Notes: generated from the letters alone by a model not told the origin. A stretch of 64,000 bases of DNA from CAZIJH01 sp964539655 (GCA_964539655.1 CAZIJH010000005.1:1-64000), one strand, 5' to 3'. Numbered from the stretch's first letter, positions 1 through 8,541 are shown. A program made the numbers and translations.

Positions 1-73
1 GGCTTCTCTCGTAAGGCTTTTTAGAGAGCTTCTTCCTCGTCCCACCCCTTGATCCTCTCGATTTTTTCGGCAT
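1..73 (-). CDS. rpl21e: 50S ribosomal protein L21e (partial, N-terminus only)
   Basis: Only the first 24 codons lie in the window and the rest runs off the left edge. The peptide begins MPKKSRGSRGGTRKKLSKKP, the basic N-terminus of archaeal/eukaryotic L21e, a large-subunit protein. The start codon lies 7 bases after the Pus10 stop on the same strand, and SRP54-Pus10-L21e is a familiar archaeal gene order, which supports the call. The sequence before the start contains GAGTGAGAACGAT, a weak Shine-Dalgarno overlapping the Pus10 stop. The full length cannot be judged. Confidence 0.85.
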   Translation of the reverse strand, partial: MPKKSRGSRGGTRKKLSKKPYERS

Positions 74-80
74 ATCGTTC

Positions 81-1289
81 TCACTCGGTATGTATTTTTA
101 TTACATCTAAGCTTATCTTTTTAACTTTATTGTCCAGAATTTCCGCGACGCTCGGCTTCGTCCGTCCGTTGTCCCCGTGTATTAATTCCTTGATGTAAAG
201 TCCGGACTCTCCTGTTATTTTCAAAATTATTTTTTTCTTGCCGACAATCTTGTGCGAAATTTTTCTCACGTACCTCAGTCTTAGCTTGTCCGCTCTCCTG
301 TGCACGACTCTCGTCGGTGTCTGCTGCCTGATTTTTGTCCCTTCGATACTTTTCAAAAGTTTCAATTTTTTCCTGTCGATCTCGTTTTCGAATTCAACTT
401 CCGCCGAATAAGTCTTGTCGATTTTTTGGGATTTTATTTTCCTGACGACTTCCCTGCTTGAAAATTTCAGCCCGCGGACTTTTACTTTTTTTGATTTGTT
501 GACCTGTTTCTCGAGTTTTTTTAGGTCGATTTTTCTTTTCAGCGGCTTCAAAATTTCTATCACGAACGGCCTGTACCCCAGGTTCCTCGCGTCGATGTCC
601 TCCCTTCCTCCCCCGTGGAAATTCGATCTCTTTCCCTTAGTCGCTTTCAAAAACGGCTTCTCGATTATTTCCTGCACGGAAGTCTTGTACAGCTTGCCTT
701 CTCCTTTGCATTCGATGCAACCTTTTCCTCCGCAGTTCGAACAGATCCATTTTGTCTGCGGTATTCCTCGCGCAAGCTTGCTGTACGATCCGTAGACGAG
801 CAGGCTCCTTATTTCAATTCTAGCCGAAAGCTTTTCCACGTCGAGCAAAATAATAACGTCTGAATTTTCCTTGCTGAATTTCTTCTTCGTTAATTTTTCT
901 ATCTTCTTTCCGACTTCGCGGTTTACTTCCGATTTTAATGGTTCTACGTTTTCTATTCCGATTCTCTCCCACAGTTCTTCTTCGCGTTTCGCGAGCTCGC
1001 TCGGAATTAGCGAACCGACAAGAAAAGTTTCGAATTCGATCCCTTTCAATTTCTCAACTATGTTTTTTGCAGCAACGTCGATTTTGTTTTTGAAAAAATT
1101 GTTGCACAGATAGCATTCTTTCGGCTCACCGAGTGAAATTTCCGGATATGTTTTGTGGGCAAGTTCCCTGTATTTTATTCCGCGCTGGTCATTCGTAGTT
1201 CCAGTCCCGACTTGCCCGAACTGCCTTCCCAAACAATGATTGCATGTCGGCTTCTTCAGAATTTCTTTTACGGTTTCCTCGGGTTTCAT
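81..1289 (-). CDS. pus10: tRNA pseudouridine synthase Pus10 (Psi54/Psi55)
   Basis: This is the archaeal enzyme that makes pseudouridine 54/55 in the T-arm of tRNA. I place the start at the internal Met (MKPEETVKEILKK), because the frame can open at 1334 but would then overlap the end of SRP54; from 1289 the gap is 16 bases. Visible features are an N-terminal CNHCLGRQFG plus CYLC zinc-binding pair, a central CSNCGGKGCIECKGEGK cysteine cluster, and the family catalytic stretch FHGGGREDIDARNLG containing the active-site Asp. About 402 residues is usual for the family. It sits between SRP54 and L21e in a minus-strand operon. No oddities. Confidence 0.93.
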   Translation of the reverse strand: MKPEETVKEILKKPTCNHCLGRQFGQVGTGTTNDQRGIKYRELAHKTYPEISLGEPKECYLCNNFFKNKIDVAAKNIVEKLKGIEFETFLVGSLIPSELAKREEELWERIGIENVEPLKSEVNREVGKKIEKLTKKKFSKENSDVIILLDVEKLSARIEIRSLLVYGSYSKLARGIPQTKWICSNCGGKGCIECKGEGKLYKTSVQEIIEKPFLKATKGKRSNFHGGGREDIDARNLGYRPFVIEILKPLKRKIDLKKLEKQVNKSKKVKVRGLKFSSREVVRKIKSQKIDKTYSAEVEFENEIDRKKLKLLKSIEGTKIRQQTPTRVVHRRADKLRLRYVRKISHKIVGKKKIILKITGESGLYIKELIHGDNGRTKPSVAEILDNKVKKISLDVIKIHTE

Positions 1290-1305
1290 AGAATCAATTA
1301 AAAGT

Positions 1306-2637
1306 TCAGAGCTTAAAACCAAACTGTTTCGCAAGCTGTTTCATCTGTCCCCTTTCCAATCCGGCTCTCCCGCCAAGGCCTTTCATCATCTTTTTCATCT
1401 GATGATACTGATTAAGCAATTCGCGCACTTCGGCTTCAGTTCTTCCGGATCCGGATGCGATTCTTTTTATTCTGTTCACAGTGATTATGTCAGGATAATT
1501 TCTCTCGTCTTTCGTCATGCTTTGAATTATGTACTTGTAAGTTTTCATCTTCTGTTCCTGTTTCTCAAGCATTTCTGTCGGAAGTTTCATGCCGAGCCCT
1601 GGAATCATTCCTGCAATCTGCTGCAGCGGTCCCATCTTGTTCATCGCTTCTATCTGCTCAAGAAAATCTTGCAACGTGAATTTTCCCTCGACAATTTTTT
1701 CGACGGATTCTTTTTTTATTTCGACTTCCTTAGCTTTTTCCAAAAGCGTCTGCAGATCTCCAAGCCCCAACAAGCGCGACACGAATCTTTGCGGATCATA
1801 AAGTTCTAAGTCTTCTATCCTTTCTCCGGTTCCGATGAATTTCACTTTCGCTCCTGTGACAGAAGTCGCGGCAAGCGCTCCGCCCGCTTTGGCAGTCCCG
1901 TCCATCTTTGTAATGATGACTCCGGTGACTCCGACCAATTTGTGGAACTCTTCTGCCTGCTGTTTTGCAACTTTTCCCAAATCCGCTGGAATCGTCAAAA
2001 GTATTTCGTCCGGCTTCACGATCTTCGCGATTTCTTTCAGCTCGTCTGCAAGCTCGCTGTCGAGCGCGCTTCTTCCAGCAGTGTCGAAAATAACAACGTC
2101 GTGTTTTCCGAATTTGTTCAGAGCTTCCTTCGATGCATCGTACGGATCATTTTTTTCGCTGATAAGAACAGGAACGCCGATTTGCTTTCCCAACTGATCA
2201 AGCTGCTGCGTAGCTGCAGGCCTGTGATAATCGAGAGCTACAAGCCCGACCTTCAGTCCCTGCTTGATGAAAAATTTCGAAAGCTTTCCGATCGTGGTTG
2301 TCTTTCCAGCTCCGAAAAGTCCGACCAACATTATTCTTTTTTTCCCGATAAGATTTTTCGGACTCTCTCCGAGAAGACTGACAAGCTCCTCGTAGATAAC
2401 TTTCAGCACGTGCTCGCGCAAAGTCATACCGCTAGGTACGTCCTGGTCGAGCGTTCTCTTTTTTATGTTTGCGATAAGTTTGTCTGTAAGTTCTATGTCG
2501 ACGTCTGACTGCAAAAGAATTTTTTTCATATCGGATAGGATTTCCTCAACTGCTTTCTTGTCGACAGTTGTTCCTGTGACAAGTTTTCTGATCAGGCCGC
2601 TTAGTCCTTTACCTAGGTTGTCGAACATTCTTCTCAA
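1306..2637 (-). CDS. srp54: Signal recognition particle GTPase SRP54 (Ffh)
   Basis: SRP54 binds 7S RNA and signal peptides and, with FtsY, delivers ribosomes to the membrane. The 443-residue product has an N helical bundle (about 1-95), a G domain with P-loop GLFGAGKTTT near 106-115, then DTAGR and TKMDG, and a Met-rich M domain (about 300-443) with KMGPLQQIAGMIPGLG and the basic tail MKKMMKGLGG. A slightly later start (MFDNLGKG, 2628) is equally reasonable and closer to family N-termini. It lies in the order FtsY, unknown gene, SRP54, Pus10. Length and motifs are complete. Confidence 0.96.
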   Translation of the reverse strand: MRRMFDNLGKGLSGLIRKLVTGTTVDKKAVEEILSDMKKILLQSDVDIELTDKLIANIKKRTLDQDVPSGMTLREHVLKVIYEELVSLLGESPKNLIGKKRIMLVGLFGAGKTTTIGKLSKFFIKQGLKVGLVALDYHRPAATQQLDQLGKQIGVPVLISEKNDPYDASKEALNKFGKHDVVIFDTAGRSALDSELADELKEIAKIVKPDEILLTIPADLGKVAKQQAEEFHKLVGVTGVIITKMDGTAKAGGALAATSVTGAKVKFIGTGERIEDLELYDPQRFVSRLLGLGDLQTLLEKAKEVEIKKESVEKIVEGKFTLQDFLEQIEAMNKMGPLQQIAGMIPGLGMKLPTEMLEKQEQKMKTYKYIIQSMTKDERNYPDIITVNRIKRIASGSGRTEAEVRELLNQYHQMKKMMKGLGGRAGLERGQMKQLAKQFGFKL

Positions 2638-2669
2638 TTAATTAACAGGTTGTCTTTATCGGTATAAAT

Positions 2670-3203
2670 TCATTTGATATAGCTCTGCCAAACTGGATCC
2701 GAAACGTAATAGTAAAGTTCTTCAAAAACTTCATCTGGTTTGTTGTTAGGATACCGACGGATAAATTCTCCGAATGAACTCGAGAAATTTTCTTGCAATA
2801 CCATACCATGAACATTGATATGGTCAATTTGATTTATTACAAAAACAGGAATTTTTGTACCGTTTTCAAATGGCAAGTTTCCAAGTTGGTAATCAACCAA
2901 TGCGTAATCACTATTATAATTTTCGAAAACATCTACAACACTGCCTTTTGATGTTTGAGTAAACCATCTCCAATGCAAATTAAATATGTCCATTAAATTG
3001 ACGATGCTTATATGGAGAGGTGTGATATACCTTCCAATTTTTTCATTATAAACAAATGCAATTTGTTTGCTACCTAAAAATCTTGATTCGAAATCATACA
3101 AACATTCTGTCATTTCATGCATCGATGTATCTTTTGTTGAATAAAATCCATCTATTGAGAATTTGTTAGACAATGCTGAAATATTGAGCTTAGGAAGCTT
3201 CAT
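2670..3203 (-). CDS. Unknown protein inserted between ftsY and srp54
   Basis: A 177-residue protein I do not recognise. It starts MKLPKLNISAL and ends DPVWQSYIK. It has no signal peptide or obvious membrane segment, is rich in aromatic residues (Phe, Tyr, Trp), and has one Cys. Mixed beta/alpha character suggests a compact soluble domain. The codons are visibly more AT-rich than FtsY and SRP54 on either side, and in many archaea those two genes are close neighbours, so this reads as a later insertion into a conserved operon. It is co-oriented with its neighbours and has about 30-base gaps on both sides, so co-transcription is likely. Function unknown. Confidence 0.7.
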   Translation of the reverse strand: MKLPKLNISALSNKFSIDGFYSTKDTSMHEMTECLYDFESRFLGSKQIAFVYNEKIGRYITPLHISIVNLMDIFNLHWRWFTQTSKGSVVDVFENYNSDYALVDYQLGNLPFENGTKIPVFVINQIDHINVHGMVLQENFSSSFGEFIRRYPNNKPDEVFEELYYYVSDPVWQSYIK

Positions 3204-3237
3204 TAAATAATAAGTTCAAATGAAAAAGATTAATCCT

Positions 3238-4518
3238 TTACTGTAACAGATTATTCACGAATTTTTCTGCGTCGAACCTTTCGAAATTCTTGTATTCCTG
3301 TCCGTATCCCAAAAACAGTATTGGTTTTTTCAATTCGTGCGTGACTGAAAGAATTGCTCCTCCCTTTTCGTTCACGTCTACTTTAGTAAATATCACCGCA
3401 TCGACTCCAATTTCGTTGTACATCCGGGCCTGCATCACCGCATCGTTTCCGGTAAGCGAATCGATGACCAAAACTTTCAAGTCTGGCTTGTTCACTCTTA
3501 CGATCTTCTGCATCTGGTCCATCAGATTTCTGTTCGTATGCGCGCGACCAGCTGTGTCAGCAAGGACATAATCGATTCCTTTTGCTTTCGCGTGCTCTAT
3601 TGAGTCGAAAATAACTGCCGCCGGATCTGCGCCGTGCTTATGCTTTATCAAATTTACATTGAGATTTTTTGCATGAATCTCCAATTGTTCTTCTGCAGCT
3701 GCACGGAATGTGTCGCCTGCCGCAAACACGCAAGTCTTTCCGTTTTCGATCAGCCAATGTGCCATCTTTGCGAGGGACGTCGTCTTTCCAGATCCGTTGA
3801 AGCCGAGAAAAACAATCACGAAAGGTTTCTTTTCCACGTTAAGAAAATCCATTTTTTCCACGTTGAGAATTTCAAGCAGGCTATTTTTTAGAGAGGACAG
3901 CACGGCTTCGTTTACTTTTCCTCTTTTCACTTCCCTGTCTACGAGGTTGCTTTTCAAGTCGGAGATTATCTTGTCTGTCACTTCAACTGCGACATCGGAT
4001 TCGATCAGGTCGTTCTGAAAATTTTGCAGCAATGGGGTTAGATCTTCCTCGGACAATTTCCTTTCCGTTACAGTCTTTGAAACTTTCTCTATGATTTTCT
4101 TGAAAAAAGATTTCTTTTCTTTCGGCTCCTCGACAACGACTTCGGACTTTGCTTCCTCGATTTTAGGAACAACATCGATTTTTATTTCTTCTTTAGGTTT
4201 GATCGTTTCTTTCTCAGATTCCAAAATTATCTCGTCGACTTTCTTTTCTATCTCGTTTTCGACGGCAGGCTTTTCTTTCTTTTCTTCCAAAATTTCCTGC
4301 TCGGACGCTTTAGGAATACGGTCCTCCTGTATCTCTTTTGCTTCTTCGATTATCTCGTCGACTTTCTCTTCCAATTTCTGGATTTCTATAGGAGCTTCTT
4401 CCACAATCTCTTTATTTTCTTCGACTTGCTCGGTTGGCTTCTGGACTTCCTTGCTCTCGGTTTTCTTGGTTATGGATTCGACTAATTTTGATAGCTTCTT
4501 TTTCAGAATTCCAAACAC
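3238..4518 (-). CDS. ftsY: SRP receptor GTPase FtsY
   Basis: FtsY is the membrane-associated receptor for SRP. Residues 1-135 form a long, highly acidic, low-complexity A domain (many Glu/Lys), followed by the NG domain with P-loop GFNGSGKTT at 239-247 and DTAGRAHTNRN. The total of 426 residues is at the long end because of the acidic region. The start codon is GTG at 4516-4518. It is fixed by an AGGTGAT Shine-Dalgarno whose TGA is also the stop codon of prefoldin alpha, so the two genes are translationally coupled. Confident family assignment. Confidence 0.95.
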   Translation of the reverse strand: MFGILKKKLSKLVESITKKTESKEVQKPTEQVEENKEIVEEAPIEIQKLEEKVDEIIEEAKEIQEDRIPKASEQEILEEKKEKPAVENEIEKKVDEIILESEKETIKPKEEIKIDVVPKIEEAKSEVVVEEPKEKKSFFKKIIEKVSKTVTERKLSEEDLTPLLQNFQNDLIESDVAVEVTDKIISDLKSNLVDREVKRGKVNEAVLSSLKNSLLEILNVEKMDFLNVEKKPFVIVFLGFNGSGKTTSLAKMAHWLIENGKTCVFAAGDTFRAAAEEQLEIHAKNLNVNLIKHKHGADPAAVIFDSIEHAKAKGIDYVLADTAGRAHTNRNLMDQMQKIVRVNKPDLKVLVIDSLTGNDAVMQARMYNEIGVDAVIFTKVDVNEKGGAILSVTHELKKPILFLGYGQEYKNFERFDAEKFVNNLLQ

Positions 4519-4521
4519 GGA

Positions 4522-4528
4522 ATCACCT
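4522..4528 (-). promoter_or_regulatory. Shine-Dalgarno for ftsY containing the pfdA stop codon
   Basis: On the minus strand AGGTGAT lies four bases before the ftsY GTG start. Its TGA terminates prefoldin alpha. The motif is complementary to the conserved 16S rRNA 3' end (GGAUCACCUCC). It decides the unusual GTG start. Confidence 0.7.
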
Positions 4529-4936
4529 ATGTTCTGCCATGTTTTCTATTTCAGGAGCCAGATTTTCCATTATTTTGGAGGTCTCCCTCATCTCGTTCTC
4601 GATTTCCTTCGAAATTTTTTCTATCTCCGCTCTGTTTTTCTCGAGAGCCTTCTTTGCGTCCTCAAAATTCTTTTCGATTGCGATGTTGGCTCCGATCTCG
4701 ACAATGATTTTGTTTCGCTCAACTATTTTGCCTGGCACGAATGCCGAGCTTCCTACTGGAAAAAGTATCTCTCCCTTGTTGTTTTCTATCTCGCCGAGGC
4801 TGCTTATCGTGGAGTTGATCTCGTTTATCCTGTTCGCCGCCACGTTCCTCTGGTCCGATAGAGCCTGCATCCTCGACTCCAAAAATCTGTAAGTCGCTAT
4901 TTTTTCCTGCAATCCTTCTTTTGCCATATGCTTCAT
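4523..4936 (-). CDS. pfdA: Prefoldin subunit alpha
   Basis: This is a subunit of the hexameric archaeal chaperone that hands unfolded proteins to the thermosome. The 137 residues follow the family layout: an N-terminal coiled-coil helix (about 5-50), a central beta hairpin region with ILFPVGSSAFVPGKI, and a C-terminal coiled coil rich in Glu/Lys. MAKEGLQEK (Met4) is an alternative start. The order pfdA-ftsY(-srp54) is typical in archaea. L18a/LX, which often precedes pfdA, is not seen here; a divergent secreted-protein gene takes that place. Confidence 0.9.
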   Translation of the reverse strand: MKHMAKEGLQEKIATYRFLESRMQALSDQRNVAANRINEINSTISSLGEIENNKGEILFPVGSSAFVPGKIVERNKIIVEIGANIAIEKNFEDAKKALEKNRAEIEKISKEIENEMRETSKIMENLAPEIENMAEHR

Positions 4937-4966
4937 TTAATTCTACTGTTGATAAATTATTAGTAT

Positions 4967-5431
4967 ATGAGATTTGTAGCAACTTTTGCCGTCTTGCTTT
5001 CTTTTTTTGCACTTGCAAGTTTCGCCATGGCAGACACCGTTACTATGAATTCCCTCTCCAATTTCTGGTGGAACGATTCTGTCACGCTGATGGGCAACGC
5101 GACGTACACTAACGGCACCGGAATAAAATCCGAGTCGATTTCAGTTGTCTCGCCGAAATTCGGCTGCACGAATACAACTGACGAATCAGGACAGTATTTC
5201 TGCACGTTCAGGGCTCCCTTGGAAATAGGTACGTACAACGCTACGATAAACGTCACTAATTCGACAGGGACAAGCAACTACAATTATACTAACGTTGTGG
5301 TCAGGCCGAAATACGGGCAAACGATTATTGGCACGACTGGAAGATCTGTTTTCGAGATACCGTTTGTGATACAGGAGCCGTCTGGGAGAATAAGGGTAAT
5401 TACGGTCAGGATAACTTCCTGGCGTCGTTAA
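4967..5431 (+). CDS. Secreted sequon-rich surface protein, probably 3'-truncated
   Basis: A 154-residue product with a clear signal peptide (MRFVATFAVLLSFFALASFAMA, cut near residue 22), then an Ig-like beta-rich domain with many N-x-S/T glycosylation sequons (NDS, NAT, NGT, NTT, NVT, NST, NYT). At about residue 120 a second domain seems to begin (VFEIPFVIQEPSGRIRVI), but the frame stops shortly afterwards at SWRR. The last 26 bases overlap the 3' end of the convergent AT-rich kinase gene. I infer that a larger surface protein was cut when the AT-rich cassette was inserted. It could also be a naturally short protein. Confidence 0.65.
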   Translation: MRFVATFAVLLSFFALASFAMADTVTMNSLSNFWWNDSVTLMGNATYTNGTGIKSESISVVSPKFGCTNTTDESGQYFCTFRAPLEIGTYNATINVTNSTGTSNYNYTNVVVRPKYGQTIIGTTGRSVFEIPFVIQEPSGRIRVITVRITSWRR

Positions 5432-6410
5432 GTTTGCAATGTTGTTTACTATCCTTGTACGTTTGTTCTATTTTAAGAAACGCCTGGTAACAACCCTCGT
5501 ATCCAGCCTTAACTAGGTCGTCATCTAAAATAATACTAGTTAAAAATCCCGCCGAGTACATATCTCCTACTCCAATAACATTGATTGGAAACCGAATATT
5601 TTTGTATGGAAGAAATTTATGGATGAAGCTAGGTCCTATTATCATACTTCCATTTTCTGCCAATGTAATTACATTTATTGGTGCTATTTTTCTCAATTTT
5701 TTGACTACATTATCGTCAATTACATCGACGTTGAATAACGAACAACATTCTTCCTCATTGCCTATAATGATATCAAATGTTTTTTGATTTAGTAAATTGT
5801 CCAATTCGTGAAGTTCTTTTCTTAATACTTTTTTAGAATAGCCCCCCAAATTTATCACTTTCATTCTGTCAGACTCCCTCGAGTCAAATTCAGTAAAAAT
5901 TCTTTTCATGACAGGACCAAGTGGTGCAACAAATTCGTAAGCTGAAGAATACAAAATTCTGTGGTTAGACAATTCCTTGATTATTGTATTTTCATGTTCG
6001 AGAAAATCAGATGCCCCATAATAAAAAAAGTTGTATCTTCTATTTATTTTCGGATAATCTACCATGAGAGTGAATCCGGTATGACACCCTTCATAATATT
6101 TCATTAGTGGTAATACTCCAGATTTTTGTATAGAAGAAATAAATATGTCCCCATTAAGATCTTTTCCAACACTTCCTGAAAATGTGGTATCAATTTCTAA
6201 TTTGCTACAATGGACTATTGTATTTGCAATAGATCCACCTTGTAAAAAATTTTCAGGTGAGAAATTAAATAAAATATTTTCAGCTTCTTCATTCGTCAAT
6301 TGATGATGGAAATTATTACCGTCATTTAACGAAGTCAAAAGCGGAAATAAATTGTTGTTTTTAATGTAACAGTCTACAAGTGCACGTCCGATCCCTATTA
6401 CATCTCTCAT
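5406..6410 (-). CDS. PfkB-family sugar/nucleoside kinase
   Basis: A 334-residue ribokinase-fold (PfkB) kinase. Residues 57-64 (QGGSIANT) match the substrate-loop GGSxANT of adenosine-kinase-like members, SGSVGKDLNGDIF follows, and VIGVGDMYSAGF (about 278-289) is the C-terminal signature with the catalytic base Asp283. IIGNEEE is the usual nucleotide-pocket strand. The family phosphorylates ribose, fructose, nucleosides, ribose-1-phosphate and similar compounds, and the substrate here is not evident. The start overlaps the stop of the upstream radical SAM gene by four bases (ATGA), so they are coupled. Strongly AT-rich compared with flanking genes, suggesting transfer. Confidence 0.85.
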   Translation of the reverse strand: MRDVIGIGRALVDCYIKNNNLFPLLTSLNDGNNFHHQLTNEEAENILFNFSPENFLQGGSIANTIVHCSKLEIDTTFSGSVGKDLNGDIFISSIQKSGVLPLMKYYEGCHTGFTLMVDYPKINRRYNFFYYGASDFLEHENTIIKELSNHRILYSSAYEFVAPLGPVMKRIFTEFDSRESDRMKVINLGGYSKKVLRKELHELDNLLNQKTFDIIIGNEEECCSLFNVDVIDDNVVKKLRKIAPINVITLAENGSMIIGPSFIHKFLPYKNIRFPINVIGVGDMYSAGFLTSIILDDDLVKAGYEGCYQAFLKIEQTYKDSKQHCKLNDARKLS

Positions 6411-7444
6411 TTTTCACCTGCGTAAAGCGGATCTTTCGCATATAAACTGTTGTTTTCAATCAAAGAAATAGCTGGACAACCTGGGCCATAGATAGATTCT
6501 CTTTTCTCAGCCATTTTCCTGAAATTTTCCAAAGGACCCTCATTAATAAGATCGTTAATGGAATTTGTGTAAATGGTTCCTTTAGACACGTATTCTGGTT
6601 TCAATTTAGTTATCCATGAACATGGTGACATATGTCCTAACGGATCTATGTGGAGGAATTTTACACCACCCTGGCATCCAATTGAATTGTCGAGTATCTC
6701 ATTAAATCTATGGTAATTTATTGATAATGTTCCTCTCCAAGTTTCTTTCAGATTTCTTAATCTTTCTCCAACTTCGAAATATCGTTTTTGAGGAACAAAA
6801 ATTTCTGGATGACTTGCGGCCCTGCCAGTTTTGATCATCCAACTGAACGCTACCTCGTTGGCTCCTATTTTATACATAGATTCGGTAAGATTTTCAAGTT
6901 CGTCAACATTTCCACTCCACACTACTGTGCCTACTCTGACAAAAATATCTTCTTTCCTTAATTCATTTATCGCACTGACAGCTCTATTGTAAATTCCCCT
7001 TTTACCTCTGAAATTGTCATGGACTTCTTCTTTGTGAGAATCGAGACTTATAAGAACTTTATCCGCTCCGGCTTCTTTTAATATTTTTGCATTTGCAGCA
7101 TCCATCGAAATTCCACTAGTTGCTATGCTGATTAGTTTTATTCCAGCATTTTTCGAATACTTAAGATATTCTGGCAGAGGCTTCCAGAAAATGGGTTCTC
7201 CTCCACTTACATAAATTGCATTGACGCCCTGTTCAACTAGCTGATCAGAAACTTCTCTTGATTTTTCAAGAGTGAGTTCACATTCCTTTGTAGAAGTGCT
7301 AGCATCGATACAGCAATGTGGACATTTCAAAGGGCAACTTCCAGTCATTTCCCATGTCGTCCTTACACCTTTTACAGTAGTAAACAAGCATGGACTTTCC
7401 TTATTGCTAACAGTAATCAACGAATCATACGGATCTTCTTTCAT
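6407..7444 (-). CDS. Radical SAM protein with SPASM/twitch-like C-terminus
   Basis: A 345-residue radical S-adenosylmethionine enzyme. The CPLKCPHC motif (CxxxCxxC, about residues 37-44) binds the 4Fe-4S cluster, SGGEPIFW is the GGE SAM-binding strand, and ATSG and SLDSHKEEVHD are typical of PqqE/MoaA-like members. The C-terminal part carries further cysteines (GCQGG, PCSW, GCPA), suggesting a second cluster in a SPASM/twitch domain. Such enzymes often modify peptides or cofactors. It is the first gene of a two-gene minus-strand operon with the PfkB kinase, divergent from the phosphatase operon. Substrate unknown. Confidence 0.88.
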   Translation of the reverse strand: MKEDPYDSLITVSNKESPCLFTTVKGVRTTWEMTGSCPLKCPHCCIDASTSTKECELTLEKSREVSDQLVEQGVNAIYVSGGEPIFWKPLPEYLKYSKNAGIKLISIATSGISMDAANAKILKEAGADKVLISLDSHKEEVHDNFRGKRGIYNRAVSAINELRKEDIFVRVGTVVWSGNVDELENLTESMYKIGANEVAFSWMIKTGRAASHPEIFVPQKRYFEVGERLRNLKETWRGTLSINYHRFNEILDNSIGCQGGVKFLHIDPLGHMSPCSWITKLKPEYVSKGTIYTNSINDLINEGPLENFRKMAEKRESIYGPGCPAISLIENNSLYAKDPLYAGEK

Positions 7445-7460
7445 AAATCAAAAATCAGGA

Positions 7461-7474
7461 TTTAACTATTTAAA
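7461..7474. promoter_or_regulatory. Shared bidirectional TATA-like element
   Basis: TTTAACTATTTAAA is near-palindromic and sits alone in the 63-base divergent gap. Its centre is about 24 bases from the radical SAM start (leaderless spacing) and about 40 bases from the phosphatase start, so it may serve both operons. Confidence 0.5.
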
Positions 7475-7507
7475 CTGTGTTTTCTTGTTATTCATTATAG
7501 TGGTAGA

Positions 7508-8104
7508 ATGAAATTAACACTATTGTTAGTAAGACATTCATCTACAGACTGGACAAAGTTCGGATTTTTAAGTGAAACCGATATCAATTTGAACGAAAGT
7601 GGGCTTAAAAAAGCAGAAGAGCTTGCTTTGAAAATGAGGGATTTGAAAATAGATGCAATATTTTCCAGCCCCATGAAAAGGACAATGAACACTGCTAGAA
7701 AAATTGCGAATCTTAAAAATCTAAAAGTTGTTCCTTGCAATGATTTGAAAGAGGTCAACTTTGGAATATTCGAAGGCATGAGCAGAGAAGAGGCAAGAAA
7801 ATCTTATCCTTCTTTATTTGAAGAAAGAGAGAAAAACAAATGGATTTTTACAATTCCAAATGGAGAAAATTACGAATCTGCTTACGAAAGAGTAACGAAT
7901 TTTGTTGAGAAGATTAAAAAGGAATTTGAAAACAAGTCGGTTATGTTGGTTTCACATGCGACACTCATCAATCTTCTGCTTGTGTACTTTGGAAAGTACA
8001 CGGTCGAAGACATAAAAAATAACAGAATAGAAAAAGTGAATGAAGCAGCTTGTTTTAAAATTTACGTTGACGATTTTAAAGTAAAAATAGATTTATTACA
8101 ATGA
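7508..8104 (+). CDS. Histidine phosphatase (phosphoglycerate mutase-like) family protein
   Basis: A 198-residue member of the histidine phosphatase superfamily. It has LLLVRHSSTDW with the nucleophilic His10 in an RH motif, SSPMKRTMNTA (second Arg), EVNFGIFEGM (general-acid Glu) and SHATLINLLL (second catalytic His). Relatives include alpha-ribazole-phosphate phosphatase (CobC) and small-metabolite phosphatases. The RHSS version instead of RHGE is slightly unusual. It leads a four-gene plus-strand operon and is followed after 4 bases by the Cys-rich gene. In this context it may dephosphorylate a sugar- or nucleoside-phosphate intermediate; that is inference. Confidence 0.85.
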   Translation: MKLTLLLVRHSSTDWTKFGFLSETDINLNESGLKKAEELALKMRDLKIDAIFSSPMKRTMNTARKIANLKNLKVVPCNDLKEVNFGIFEGMSREEARKSYPSLFEEREKNKWIFTIPNGENYESAYERVTNFVEKIKKEFENKSVMLVSHATLINLLLVYFGKYTVEDIKNNRIEKVNEAACFKIYVDDFKVKIDLLQ

Positions 8105-8108
8105 TTTT

Positions 8109-8504
8109 ATGACAAAAACTACCATAGATTCAATTTACAAGGAAATTAAAATAAGGGGGTTGTTAGAAAAGTTTTCTGGTTCAAATTCTGTTAAGGAAAG
8201 TTTGGGAATTCTAAATAATATTTTGATGAACATGAATGTCACTAAATGTAGTCTCTCGGATTTAGAGTCAGAAAATCCACACGCTTCATTGTATCTTACG
8301 TTTTTGCTTCAAAGTGAAGATGGTATTTATTTCGACTTGTGTGAACATTTTAAAATGTGGTACAATAGAAACGGTGAACAAAAAAGATGTCGTTTTAACA
8401 CGGGTCCCATTCAAGTTGCTTGTTATGCATCTTTGGATAGATGTGAAAATTTCAAGAAATATCAAGAATTTAAACAAACTAATTCTCAAACGAAGAACGC
8501 TTGA
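8109..8504 (+). CDS. Unknown Cys-rich small protein
   Basis: 131 residues, not recognised. The N-terminal two thirds look helical; the C-terminal part carries Cys47, Cys78, His80, Cys94, Cys105 and Cys112, a spacing suited to a metal or Fe-S site, but no named motif is met. No signal peptide or membrane segment. It is tightly packed between the phosphatase (4 bases upstream) and the dehydrogenase, in the same AT-rich cassette as a radical SAM enzyme. It could be a substrate, a metal-binding partner or an enzyme of an unknown family. Confidence 0.7.
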   Translation: MTKTTIDSIYKEIKIRGLLEKFSGSNSVKESLGILNNILMNMNVTKCSLSDLESENPHASLYLTFLLQSEDGIYFDLCEHFKMWYNRNGEQKRCRFNTGPIQVACYASLDRCENFKKYQEFKQTNSQTKNA

Positions 8505-8541
8505 AAGCAAGGATAAAAACATTGACTTTAAACTATATCAT

